From: Nocardia sp. BSTN01 | GTDB taxonomy: Bacteria; Actinomycetota; Actinomycetes; Mycobacteriales; Mycobacteriaceae | NCBI RefSeq assembly: GCF_015354405.1 | Contig: NZ_JADKYP010000003.1 | Coordinates: forward strand, 186,001-250,000 | Direction of reading: 5' to 3' | DNA length: 64,000 bases | Shown: positions 27,280 to 35,431 of the stretch, one piece after another | Layout of the letters: each line of letters begins with the position of its first letter | How positions within the stretch are numbered: the stretch's first letter is position 1 | Made by a program: the position numbers and the translations under genes | Notes under the pieces: model-generated | What the model saw: only the letters and a program-made list of their open reading frames with translations | Told to the model about the DNA's origin: nothing | Database searches by the model: none

Positions 27280-27614
27280 GATGGTCGGCCGCGCCGCCGA
27301 CCGGCTGGGACGGCGCTGGGAGAAACCTGTGAACCCGCACAGCGGTCCACGCGGCCCGGTGATCCACGTCGCCCGGTGAGGAGAGAACCGTCACTCTCCC
27401 GCGATACCGGGGAAACCGCCGGGACGGGATAGGCTGATCGAGGAGTATCGGTAACTCGTTCTCCCTCCGTCGTGGATGTCTACTCTTCGCGTCGGCCACC
27501 AGCGGTCGGTCTCCGCGCGGGTCCCCAACCCCAGCGCGGCGGCAGCACAGCACCGCTGCAACCCCAGCGCCGCTGCGGTTCACCTCTGCTGCTCGAAAGG
27601 CACCACGACTACTC
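27280..27614. other. Divergent intergenic region and leader of the RNA helicase gene
   Basis: No credible gene. TAGGCT at 27430-27435 could be a -10 for the helicase, giving a leader of about 175 bases. Within it the 12-mer CAACCCCAGCGC is repeated exactly (27526-27537 and 27559-27570), with a GCAGC/GCTGC hairpin between the copies. A long leader is usual for DEAD-box helicase genes. Confidence 0.5.
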
Positions 27615-29246
27615 ATGACGACTCGTTCATCGAGCCCTGCCACCACGTTCGACGCCCTCGGCGTCGGCGCTCCGCTGGTGCGCGCGCTGACCGCGCAGGG
27701 TTTCACGGCACCGCTGCCGATCCAGGCCGCGACGCTTCCGGACACGCTGGCCGGCCGCGATGTGCTCGCTCGCGGGCGCACCGGCAGCGGTAAGACGCTC
27801 GCCTTCTCGATTCCGATGGTCGACCGGCTGCATCGGCTCGGTCGCCGGCGCGTCCCGGGCCGGCCCGCGGGTCTGGTGCTGGCGCCCACCCGCGAACTGG
27901 CCACTCAGATCGCGGCGACCCTCCAGCCACTGACCGAGGCCTGCGAGCTGCGGGTGGTGACGGTGTTCGGCGGGGTGCCGCAGGCTCGTCAGGTCCGCGA
28001 GCTGCGCTCGGGGGCGGATATCGTCGTCGCCTGCCCGGGCCGGCTGGAGGATCTGATCAAACAGGGCCTGGTCGCCCTGGACGAGGTGCGGATCACCGTG
28101 CTGGACGAGGCCGACCACATGGCCGATCTCGGCTTCCTGCCCGGCGTCACCCGAATCCTGGCCGCGACCCCCGCCGACGGTCAGCGGATGCTGTTCTCCG
28201 CCACCCTGGACAACGGCGTGAACAAACTGGTGCAGCGCTTCCTGCGAAATCCGTTGTCGCACACGGTCGACGAGGCCCACTCACCGGTGCCCGCGATGAC
28301 CCATCACGTCTTCGAGATCGGTGACAGCGAGGCCAAGCGCGCGCTGGTCCACACCCTCGCCTCCGGAACGGGGCGGCGAATCCTGTTCATGCGCACCAAA
28401 CATCATGCGCGACGGCTGGCCAAGCAGCTCACCACCGCCGGGATTCCGGCCGCCGATCTGCACGGCAATCTGTCGCAGGTCGCGCGCGACCGCAATCTGG
28501 CCGCCTTCGCCGACGGCACCACGCGCGTCCTGGTCGCGACCGATATCGCGGCCCGCGGCGTCCACGTCGACGATGTCGAACTCGTCGTGCATGTCGACCC
28601 GCCCGCCGAACACAAGGCCTATCTGCACCGCTCGGGGCGCACCGCCCGCGCCGGTAGCACCGGCGACGTCGTGACGATCATGCTGCCGGAACAGCGCAAG
28701 GACGTCGCGGTACTGCTGCGCAAGGCCGGACTCGACGTCCGCCCGCAGCAGGTGAGCCCGGATTCGGCCCAGGTCACCGCATTGGTCGGCACGGTCGCGG
28801 CGCCGGTTGCGCCCGCCGCGAAACCCGAACGCGCCGAGCAGAATTCCCGCCGCCCCGCCCGAGCCGACAGCGCGGCCCGCAAACCTCGGCGACGTGGCCC
28901 GGCGACGAGGAGCGAACGCGGCGAATCGGCGCACAGCGGCCGCACCACGGATACCGACGGCCGTGCCACGTCACGGCGCCGGAGCGCCGTGGACAACGAC
29001 CGCGCCGCCGCATCGGACAACCGACGGAGCGGAGGAGGGCGGCCCGCTCGCGAACTCCGCGACGGCCCTGCCCGCACAGGCGGCAAGCAGTCGGCGCGCG
29101 AACGCGGCGCCGCCGGAACGGGCCGGACCGAGCGCGGTTCGTCGGGCCGCTCGCCGGGTTCCGCACGCTCGGCCGGCGGAACGAAACGCGTTCACGCGCA
29201 ACCGCATTCGGCCGGCTCCGCCCGGCCGGCGCGTCACGGTCGATAA
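27615..29246 (+). CDS. DEAD-box ATP-dependent RNA helicase
   Basis: Unwinds RNA duplexes and probably acts in ribosome assembly, RNA decay or cold adaptation. The motifs are in order: Q motif (FTAPLPIQAATLP), Walker A GRTGSGKT (54-61), PTRELATQ, DEAD in VLDEADHMADLG, SAT, and HRSGRTARAG in the second RecA domain. Residues from about 395 to 543 form a basic Arg/Ser/Gly-rich tail, likely for RNA binding. The closest bacterial types are RhlE/CsdA-like. ATG 27615 has only a distant AAAGG, so the start is less sure than the function. Confidence 0.93.
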   Translation: MTTRSSSPATTFDALGVGAPLVRALTAQGFTAPLPIQAATLPDTLAGRDVLARGRTGSGKTLAFSIPMVDRLHRLGRRRVPGRPAGLVLAPTRELATQIAATLQPLTEACELRVVTVFGGVPQARQVRELRSGADIVVACPGRLEDLIKQGLVALDEVRITVLDEADHMADLGFLPGVTRILAATPADGQRMLFSATLDNGVNKLVQRFLRNPLSHTVDEAHSPVPAMTHHVFEIGDSEAKRALVHTLASGTGRRILFMRTKHHARRLAKQLTTAGIPAADLHGNLSQVARDRNLAAFADGTTRVLVATDIAARGVHVDDVELVVHVDPPAEHKAYLHRSGRTARAGSTGDVVTIMLPEQRKDVAVLLRKAGLDVRPQQVSPDSAQVTALVGTVAAPVAPAAKPERAEQNSRRPARADSAARKPRRRGPATRSERGESAHSGRTTDTDGRATSRRRSAVDNDRAAASDNRRSGGGRPARELRDGPARTGGKQSARERGAAGTGRTERGSSGRSPGSARSAGGTKRVHAQPHSAGSARPARHGR

Positions 29247-29383
29247 CACGCAGCCGGGGTACGCGGCCGCGCACCTGGAGTGGACGATCGGGCGGCAGTC
29301 GGCGTACGCGGCTCCGGATGGCATCCGGGCCGCTTGCACTGCCGTCCTCGCGCCCGGAGGGATTGCTCGGATACTCCGCCGGA

Positions 29384-29701
29384 TCAGTGCGCCGTCACCT
29401 TCAGGCCCACCACGCCGGCGACGATCAGCAACAGCAACACGATCTTCACCAGGGAGGCCTGCTCGGTCCCGGTCATCATCCCGTACAGCACGGTGAGCGC
29501 GGCGCCGATGCCCACCCACACCGCGTACGAGGTCCCCACGGGCAGCGTGCGCATCGCATACGCGAGACCCGACATCGAGGCCACCAGCGCGGCCGCGAAG
29601 ACCAGTGACGGCACGATGCGGGTGAGGCCGTGCGATTTCCCCAGCGCGGTGGCCCAGACGGCTTCGAAGACTCCGGACAGCACCAGCACGATCCACGCCA
29701 T
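29384..29701 (-). CDS. sugE: SMR-family guanidinium exporter (SugE/Gdx type)
   Basis: A 105-residue protein with four helices. Glu13 in AWIVLVLSGVFEAVWATALG is the invariant proton/substrate-coupling glutamate, and the helix-1 pattern matches the SugE/Gdx branch rather than EmrE. Gdx proteins export guanidinium in exchange for protons as antiparallel dimers. The riboswitch directly upstream independently supports guanidinium as the ligand. ATG 29701 is chosen; an in-frame ATG at 29710 lies only one base from AAAGGA, whereas 29701 is nine bases from it. Confidence 0.93.
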   Translation of the reverse strand: MAWIVLVLSGVFEAVWATALGKSHGLTRIVPSLVFAAALVASMSGLAYAMRTLPVGTSYAVWVGIGAALTVLYGMMTGTEQASLVKIVLLLLIVAGVVGLKVTAH

Positions 29702-29705
29702 GGTC

Positions 29706-29763
29706 GGCATTCCTTTCGGGAATACCGTCTTGTCGGGGCCCGGGTACGGTTGCGATCGTCCGG
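29706..29763 (-). promoter_or_regulatory. Guanidine-III riboswitch with Shine-Dalgarno-sequestering expression platform
   Basis: The minus-strand RNA begins CCGGACGA, continues CCGUACCCGG and then GACAAGACGG, the three conserved blocks of the guanidine-III (mini-ykkC-III) aptamer. P1 pairs CCGG at 29763-29760 with 29743-29740. P2 pairs ACCGU (29750-29746) with ACGGU (29728-29724). Just downstream GGUAUUCC (29726-29719) can form an eight-bp hairpin with GGAAUGCC (29713-29706), enclosing the AAAGGA ribosome site. P2 and this hairpin compete for the same GGUA bases, so guanidine binding should free the ribosome site: an ON switch for sugE. Confidence 0.88.
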
Positions 29764-29827
29764 TCGGCCGCAGAACGCGACCTTTTCGTTCAGCGCCCAC
29801 GACCGAGCGAAAATTCCCGGTCATCTG

Positions 29828-29904
29828 TGGTCGGGATGACAGGATTTGAACCTGCGACCCTCCGCTCCCAAAGCGGATGCGCTACCAAGCTGCGCTACAT
29901 CCCG
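29828..29904 (-). tRNA. tRNA-Pro (anticodon TGG)
   Basis: Read on the minus strand, the acceptor arms CGGGATG and CATCCCG pair perfectly. The D arm contains GCGCAGCTTGGTAGCGC, the anticodon stem-loop CCGC-TTTGGGA-GCGG gives TGG, and the T arm contains the standard GGTTCGAATCC. The 3' CCA is encoded (29828-29830). It reads UGG-recognised proline codons. Confidence 0.96.
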
Positions 29905-29983
29905 TTTCCGTCCAGCGGCTGTGCTGGCGCCTCCCGATGGACGGGATCCGGCGGCCGGGAATTGCCGACAATCCCCACCTCGG

Positions 29984-30054
<71 letters not shown>

Positions 30055-30819
30055 AGGCATACGACACCAATGGGATCGCCACGATGTCGTCTGCGTGTAG
30101 GACTGTACCGAACTTCGCTTCCGGAATGCCAATCGCACACCCGGTTTTCGCACGGCGCGTCCGCGAGGCTTCTCACCGGCGCCCCGGACCGCACCCGGAC
30201 CACACCCGTAGCGATTGGGCAGCAAACCTCGTCGGCCGATCTTCGAGCGTGTCCGGCACGACGGGTCAGCGCCGACAAGGATTCGGTCCCATCGACCGAC
30301 AACTCGCACACTCACCGCAAACCCGGGCCCCGGATTCCCATCCCTGGACGCAGCCCGGCGCGCCGAAGCATCTCATCGCCCGCGAGATATCGGAGCGCCC
30401 GCCCCGCAACGCCCCGCTGTGATACTCATCACCAGCGACTCGCCGCCTCCACCTGGATCGGATCGAGCGTCAAGGCCCCTGGCCTGCGATAAGAACGATT
30501 CACGAAGTCCCGCACACTCATGGGTGAACATCACCCGCAACACGCCGTGAGCGACACGCTGGGCCAAGGTGTAACGCCGCAGGCCCGGCGTCGATCACAC
30601 TGCCGATCGCCATTCGCGACTTATCGGAACAGGTTGTAAAACAGCAGTTTTCGGTGCCGAGTGGCTTGCTAGGATCCTTTTTGCCGGACGGGGGTATCTG
30701 GAAAGGGGGCGGTGAGCGTGCGCCGAAGGTGTACTCGACCGCGAAGCAGTGAGCGCGTTCCGGAGGGCGTGACCGGCCGGAGCGCCGGCGTCGACGACGT
30801 CTGCGCGAGGTGATCGGCG
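30055..30819. other. Long intergenic region without a recognisable gene
   Basis: 765 bases between tRNA-Gly and the GGDEF gene, with lower G+C than the flanks. The short open frames on both strands have no codon bias or motifs. AAAAC-AGCA-GTTTT at about 30637-30650 is a perfect dyad, and TAGGAT about 20 bases further right is a possible -10 for the GGDEF gene. An unrecognised small RNA cannot be excluded. Confidence 0.5.
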
Positions 30820-31824
30820 ATGGCTGCCGAACTCGACACGCAGACCGCCGCCATCGTGGCGGCGACCACCCGGGACTGGGTTCGTGCCGTCTATCCCGGC
30901 AGCGGGCTGACAGTCGAGCCCGAACACCTCGAGCAGGTGTTCGCGGCCATCGTCGACGAATTGTTGAATCTTGCACAGTCGGAACCGTTTCCGGTGCCGG
31001 CCGCGCGCGCGATCGGGCGACGGCTGGCCGAGGCGCCCTTCGACCGCACCCGCATGCTCGCCCCCGCCACCAGAGCCCTGCTGGGCTTCGCGCCGGGTGA
31101 ACCCGGCTCCCTGGTCGCGACCCGCTGGCCGTTCGTGGCCAGTCATGCCATCGACAGCTACGCCGAGGCCCTGCAGCAGCGCGCCCTGGCGCAGCAGGAG
31201 CGCAATCTGACGGCAGCGGTCTCCGTGCGCGTGCAGGAGATCGCGGCGCTGCAGAACCGGCTGCGGCACGAGGCGACCCACGACGCGCTCACCGACCTCG
31301 CCAACCGCTCGCTGTTGCAGGAACGCGTGCGCGTGATGGCCACCGACCACACCCGCGGCGTCGGCCTGCTGCTGATCGATCTGGACGACTTCAAGCAGAT
31401 CAACGACGGTTACGGCCATTCCGTCGGCGACGAGGTGCTGGTGGAGATCTCGCGGCGGCTGCGCGCGGCCTGCCCGGACGAAACGGTCGTATGCCGCTAC
31501 GGCGGAGACGAATTCGTCCTCGCCCTGCCCGCCCGCCGCAATACCCTTGCCGAGGTGGCGATGCGCGTGCTGACCGCCCTGCACGATCCGGTGCCGACCG
31601 ACGCCGGACCGGTGCCGGTGTCGGCGAGCGTCGGCACCGCCTTCTCCCCGCCCGGGCGGCCGTGCGACTTCTCCGATCTGCTGCGCAGCGCCGACCGGGC
31701 GATGTACTCGGCCAAGACGGCGGGCAAGCGGCAGTTCGCACTCTCCGAGCTCGGCGATTCCGACGGCGAGCCGGGCGGTTACGACGCCGCCCGACTCGAC
31801 TACGGCGCGGCCGTCGCGGGCTGA
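30820..31824 (+). CDS. GGDEF-domain protein, probable diguanylate cyclase
   Basis: A 334-residue protein. The C-terminal GGDEF domain (about 153-310) has the intact active site YGGDEF (228-232) and the metal/substrate residues LLIDLDDFKQINDGYGHSVGD, so it should make cyclic di-GMP from two GTP. The RxxD inhibitory site is absent five residues before GGDEF, so product feedback is unlikely. The N-terminal 150 residues are a soluble helical region of no recognised family, ending in a coiled coil (RNLTAAVSVRVQEIAALQNR). No EAL domain or membrane helix. AGGTGAT lies about six bases before ATG 30820. Confidence 0.87.
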   Translation: MAAELDTQTAAIVAATTRDWVRAVYPGSGLTVEPEHLEQVFAAIVDELLNLAQSEPFPVPAARAIGRRLAEAPFDRTRMLAPATRALLGFAPGEPGSLVATRWPFVASHAIDSYAEALQQRALAQQERNLTAAVSVRVQEIAALQNRLRHEATHDALTDLANRSLLQERVRVMATDHTRGVGLLLIDLDDFKQINDGYGHSVGDEVLVEISRRLRAACPDETVVCRYGGDEFVLALPARRNTLAEVAMRVLTALHDPVPTDAGPVPVSASVGTAFSPPGRPCDFSDLLRSADRAMYSAKTAGKRQFALSELGDSDGEPGGYDAARLDYGAAVAG

Positions 31825-31853
31825 GAGCAAGCTTCAGGCAAACCGTCGACGCG

Positions 31854-31859
31854 TACTCT
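31854..31859 (+). promoter_or_regulatory. -10 element TACTCT, probable leaderless promoter
   Basis: TACTCT ends seven bases before GTG 31867, and there is no Shine-Dalgarno. It lies just after the GGDEF stop, giving the next gene its own promoter. Confidence 0.5.
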
Positions 31860-31866
31860 GGTCGAT

Positions 31867-32754
31867 GTGTGGCTGCTGCTGATTCTTCTGGTCGTGGTGC
31901 TGATCGCGTGCGTCGCGATGATGGTCGCGGGGCGCTCGAACCAACGCACCCGGGACACCAACCAACTCGCCGACGCGAAGGCCGACGCACGCCGGTTGAT
32001 CGAACGGCTCGGCGGCCAGGTCTACAACCTCACGGGGACCGACCAGGCCTCCAAGCAGGCGCTGGCGGATGCGGGTGAACGGCTCAACGCCGCCGGATCG
32101 CAGATCGATCAGGCTACGACCGTCACCCAGGCCCGGCTGGCCAAGGAAACCGCGATCGAGGGCCTGTACTACGTGCGCGCGGCCCGCACCGCGATGAATC
32201 TCGATCCCGGCCCACCGGTCCCCGAACTGGACGGACAGCGGTCCGCCGGAAGCGTCACCGAGGACCGCACCGTCGACTTCGACGGCCGTCGCATCGAGGC
32301 ATCGCCGACGCCTTCTCCGCAAACTCCGAACTACTATCCGGGCGGCCGGGTCGCCGGGCGTCCGGTCCCGGCCGGCTGGTATTCCGAGCCGTGGTGGAAG
32401 ACCGCGCTGGTGGCCGGCGCCTGGGGCGTGGGCTCGGTACTGCTGTTCGACGCGCTGTTCGGTGGCATGCACGGCGTCGGCTACGGCGCGGCCGGTTTCG
32501 AGAACGGTTACGGCGCAGGCTATGACGCCGGATTCGACGCGGGTCAGGATGCCGGACAGGACGCCGGGCAAGGCTTCGACGGCGGCGACCAGGGCGGATA
32601 CGACACCGCGGGTTACGACGGCGGCGGCTACGACCAGGGTGGCGGCTACGACGGCGGTGGGTACGACGGCGGCGGCTTCGATGGGGGCGGCTTCTTCGAC
32701 GGTGGTGGCGGTTTCGACGGGGGCGACTTCGGCGGATTCGACGGAGGTTTTTAG
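31867..32754 (+). CDS. Membrane protein with Gly/Asp-rich repeat tail
   Basis: A 295-residue protein of no recognised family. An N-terminal membrane anchor (1-22) is followed by a helical, possibly coiled-coil region (about 27-115; ADAKADARRLIERLGG ... AKETAIEGLYYVRAARTAM), a Pro-rich stretch, and a second hydrophobic segment (WWKTALVAGAWGVGSVLLFD, about 180-200). The last 80 residues are almost only Gly, Asp, Tyr and Phe in repeats of the form YDGGG or FDGGG. Such tails are seen in several actinobacterial membrane proteins and may be surface exposed or phase separating. GTG 31867 is set by the leaderless promoter. Confidence 0.68.
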   Translation: MWLLLILLVVVLIACVAMMVAGRSNQRTRDTNQLADAKADARRLIERLGGQVYNLTGTDQASKQALADAGERLNAAGSQIDQATTVTQARLAKETAIEGLYYVRAARTAMNLDPGPPVPELDGQRSAGSVTEDRTVDFDGRRIEASPTPSPQTPNYYPGGRVAGRPVPAGWYSEPWWKTALVAGAWGVGSVLLFDALFGGMHGVGYGAAGFENGYGAGYDAGFDAGQDAGQDAGQGFDGGDQGGYDTAGYDGGGYDQGGGYDGGGYDGGGFDGGGFFDGGGGFDGGDFGGFDGGF

Positions 32755-32807
32755 CTTTCCGGTAACCGGAAGTTGCGCCTCCGTTTACGTTGTGTTATCG
32801 ATCTTCA

Positions 32808-34136
32808 GTGTTGATCGACCACGAGGCGAGGGTAATTCCCTCGTCGTCGTTATCCGGGGGTGGGAAAAAGCCCCGAGCAGGAGCCGCGGCCGCAGTCGTC
32901 GGCGCTGTGGTCCTGCTCACCATCGCCCAGGTGTGGGCATCCGCGCACGGCGCCCTCGGGCCCTTTCGTAGTCTCCTCGCCGACTACGCGGCCGACCCGC
33001 AGTCGGCGTTCGTCTCCTGGGCGGGCTTGGGCCTCGCGTGCGTCGGCGTGCCCGCGCGTGCGCGCGTCGTCAGTCTCGCGTCGGCCGCGGTACTGGACCT
33101 ACTGGTGCTCGGCGTGCAGGCACTGTGCGGCTGGCACCTCTCGATCGGAACCGGCCCCACACTGGTCTTGACCGCGCTCGTGCTGACCGTCGCTCGGTGG
33201 CGTGGCCGGCGACGGCGGATCGCCCTGCGCGCCCTCGCATTCGGTGTGCTGCTGATCATGGCGTCGAAGCTCGCCGACACCTGGCTGCTGGTCAGCATCT
33301 CCGCCGGTCCGCGCGTACTGGATCAGTACCTGCGATATGCCGATCGCGCACTGGGAGATCCGGCGTGGGTCGTCGGCAGCCTCCTGGACGCGGCGGGCCC
33401 GATCCCGTCGACCGTGTTGCACGCGGTGTACATCCAATTGCCGGCGGCCGCCGTGGTGGTCGCGGTGTGGCAGCTGCGCAAGGTGACGACGAGGCCGTGG
33501 CCCCGGCACAACCTGTTGCGCACCTTCCTGGCACTGGGCATCGTCGGGCCGCTCGTCTACGTGCTGTTTCCCGTGGTCGGCCCGGTCTTCGCCTACGGCC
33601 CGCTGGGCCACGGCCTGCAGATCGGCGACTGGCCGCACACGGTGCCCGCGATCACCGGCACGCCGGCGCCGATGCTCTTCGATGCCGGGACCGCCCGCAA
33701 CTGCATGCCGTCGATGCATACCGCCTGGGCCACAGCATTGTTCGTGCATTCGCGCACCGGGCCGCGGTGGCTGCGTTGGGGCGGTGCGGTGTGGCTGGTG
33801 TGCACGCTGCTGGCGACACTCGGCTTCGGCTACCACTACGGCTGCGATCTGGTGGCGGGTGCGGTCCTGTGCCTCACGGTGGAATCGGCGCTGCGCGAAC
33901 CCGATCGCGGCTGGGACAGCAAGCGGATTCACATGGTGACCCTCGGCGCCGGGGTTTTCGCGGGGCTCCTGCTGTCCTATCGTTTCCTCGCAGAGACCAT
34001 GGCCGCCCATCCGCTGCCGTCCGGACTCGCGGTCCTGGCCGCACTGGCGGCCGTGATCTCCCTGTTCTACACGACGTGGTTCGCCGCGCCCGAGCGCCGA
34101 ACGGCGAACATCGAAAGGTCGGTCTCAGCTTCATGA
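32808..34136 (+). CDS. PAP2-superfamily membrane phosphotransferase, inositol-phosphoceramide-synthase-like
   Basis: A multi-pass protein of 442 residues. The C-terminal half carries PAP2 motifs: CMPSMHTAWA (C2, with catalytic His) and GYHYGCDLVAG (C3, with the second His and Asp), as in the AUR1/inositolphosphotransferase branch. It probably transfers or removes a phospho-head-group on a membrane lipid. It overlaps the following mannosyltransferase start by ATGA, so they are coupled and may act on the same glycolipid. The start is uncertain: GTG 32808 lacks a clear Shine-Dalgarno, and GTG 32790 is an alternative. Confidence 0.78.
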   Translation: MLIDHEARVIPSSSLSGGGKKPRAGAAAAVVGAVVLLTIAQVWASAHGALGPFRSLLADYAADPQSAFVSWAGLGLACVGVPARARVVSLASAAVLDLLVLGVQALCGWHLSIGTGPTLVLTALVLTVARWRGRRRRIALRALAFGVLLIMASKLADTWLLVSISAGPRVLDQYLRYADRALGDPAWVVGSLLDAAGPIPSTVLHAVYIQLPAAAVVVAVWQLRKVTTRPWPRHNLLRTFLALGIVGPLVYVLFPVVGPVFAYGPLGHGLQIGDWPHTVPAITGTPAPMLFDAGTARNCMPSMHTAWATALFVHSRTGPRWLRWGGAVWLVCTLLATLGFGYHYGCDLVAGAVLCLTVESALREPDRGWDSKRIHMVTLGAGVFAGLLLSYRFLAETMAAHPLPSGLAVLAALAAVISLFYTTWFAAPERRTANIERSVSAS

Positions 34137-35431
34137 TCACGGTGCGGGCGGAGCGGCGTCAGCTGCTGCGTCAACAGCATTCGGACGACACGAGATATAT
34201 CCCCCGCATCCCGATCGTGATCGGACTCGTGCTCTCGGTGTCGGCTGCCCTGCTCATCTCGGCGTTGCACGGTTTTCTCGATCTGCAGGTGTATCGGGTC
34301 GACACCCTGGCCTGGTTGCACCACGGCGCGCTGTACGGGCCGCCGCTACCGGTAGCCGGTCACACCGACCTGCCGTTCACCTATCCCCCGTCGGCAGCGC
34401 TGCTGATGACTCCGCTGGCCGTGATGCCGCTCTGGCTGGCCGAGATCGCGGTGACGGCCAGTTCGCTGGCCTGTCTGTGGGTGACGATCTGGCTGGTGCT
34501 CTCCCGGATCCGGCCCGAGTGGAACCCGCGGTCGAAAGCGACCCTGATCACCCCCGTCGTCATCGCGATGGCGGCGCTCGAGCCGGTGCACACGACACTG
34601 TGGTTCGGGCAGATCAACATCATTCTGATGGCCGCGGTCGCGCTGGACTGCCTGACGGAGAAGCCGCGGTGGCCCCGAGGCGTGCTGATCGGCATCGCCG
34701 CCGTCACCAAACTGACCCCGGCGGCCTTCGTGCTGTATCTGCTGATCCGCCGGGACTGGAAAGCGGCGGGAACGGCGGCGGCGACCGCCGCGGGGGTGGT
34801 GCTCGCCGGATTCGTGCTGTTCCCGCGGACGTCGACGCAGTACTGGCTGCACGCGATCGTCGACACCGGTCGCATCGGGGCGCCCTACTACGCCGGCAAC
34901 CAGTCCCTCAAAGGGATGGTCTATCGGCTCGGCCTGCCCGAATCCGCCGCCGCGGCGGTATGGCTGGGTCTCGGGCTCGCCGTCGCCGCCGCCGGCGCGG
35001 TCGCGATGTACCTGCTCCTGCGCGCCGAGCGCACCGCGGGCCCCGGCCCGCTCGCACCCGGGAACACCCCCGCGATCACGAAACTCTCGGTCGCCGCGCT
35101 GCTCGTGAATGCCGCTGTGCTGCTGCTGGTTTCGCCGGTGTCGTGGACCCATCACTGGGTGTGGGTGGCGCCCGCGCTGGTGACCGCCGCGTTCTGGTCC
35201 ACCAGCGGATCCGCCGCGGCGGTGGCCGGCGCGATCGCCGCCGTCACCGCACCGTTCCTGATCGGACAGGTGCTGGTGCCGGGCGGTGGCGACCGGGAGC
35301 TCACTTGGAACTGGTGGCAGCACCTACTGGGCAACACCTATGTCCTCGTCGCCGTCGCGCTGCTCGGATTCGCGCTCTCGCGACTGCTCCGGCGGCGCGC
35401 CTCGGCGATACCGGCGGCTCAGGCCGGCTGA
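34133..35431 (+). CDS. GT87-family polyprenyl-phosphate-mannose-dependent mannosyltransferase (DUF2029)
   Basis: A 432-residue membrane glycosyltransferase of the GT-C fold with about 11 helices. The first loop HGFLDLQVYRVDTLAWLHHGALYG holds the essential acidic residue (D-L-x-V-Y). LPFTYPPSAALLMTP and WFGQINIILM follow the pattern of PimE and Rv2181-type alpha-1,2-mannosyltransferases that build phosphatidylinositol mannosides and lipomannan. ATG 34133 overlaps the upstream stop. Its own stop overlaps the convergent nei gene by 13 bases. The acceptor cannot be specified. Confidence 0.88.
   Translation: MITVRAERRQLLRQQHSDDTRYIPRIPIVIGLVLSVSAALLISALHGFLDLQVYRVDTLAWLHHGALYGPPLPVAGHTDLPFTYPPSAALLMTPLAVMPLWLAEIAVTASSLACLWVTIWLVLSRIRPEWNPRSKATLITPVVIAMAALEPVHTTLWFGQINIILMAAVALDCLTEKPRWPRGVLIGIAAVTKLTPAAFVLYLLIRRDWKAAGTAAATAAGVVLAGFVLFPRTSTQYWLHAIVDTGRIGAPYYAGNQSLKGMVYRLGLPESAAAAVWLGLGLAVAAAGAVAMYLLLRAERTAGPGPLAPGNTPAITKLSVAALLVNAAVLLLVSPVSWTHHWVWVAPALVTAAFWSTSGSAAAVAGAIAAVTAPFLIGQVLVPGGGDRELTWNWWQHLLGNTYVLVAVALLGFALSRLLRRRASAIPAAQAG

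Noticed and set aside
27446-27462. AACTCGTT as a second KstR half match upstream of the helicase
   Set aside because: The flanking T and A of TNNAACNNGTTNNA are both wrong, so it fits only the inner bases.
30084-30422. 112-codon open frame after tRNA-Gly
   Set aside because: No Shine-Dalgarno or leaderless -10, no codon bias, no recognisable motif; treated as intergenic.
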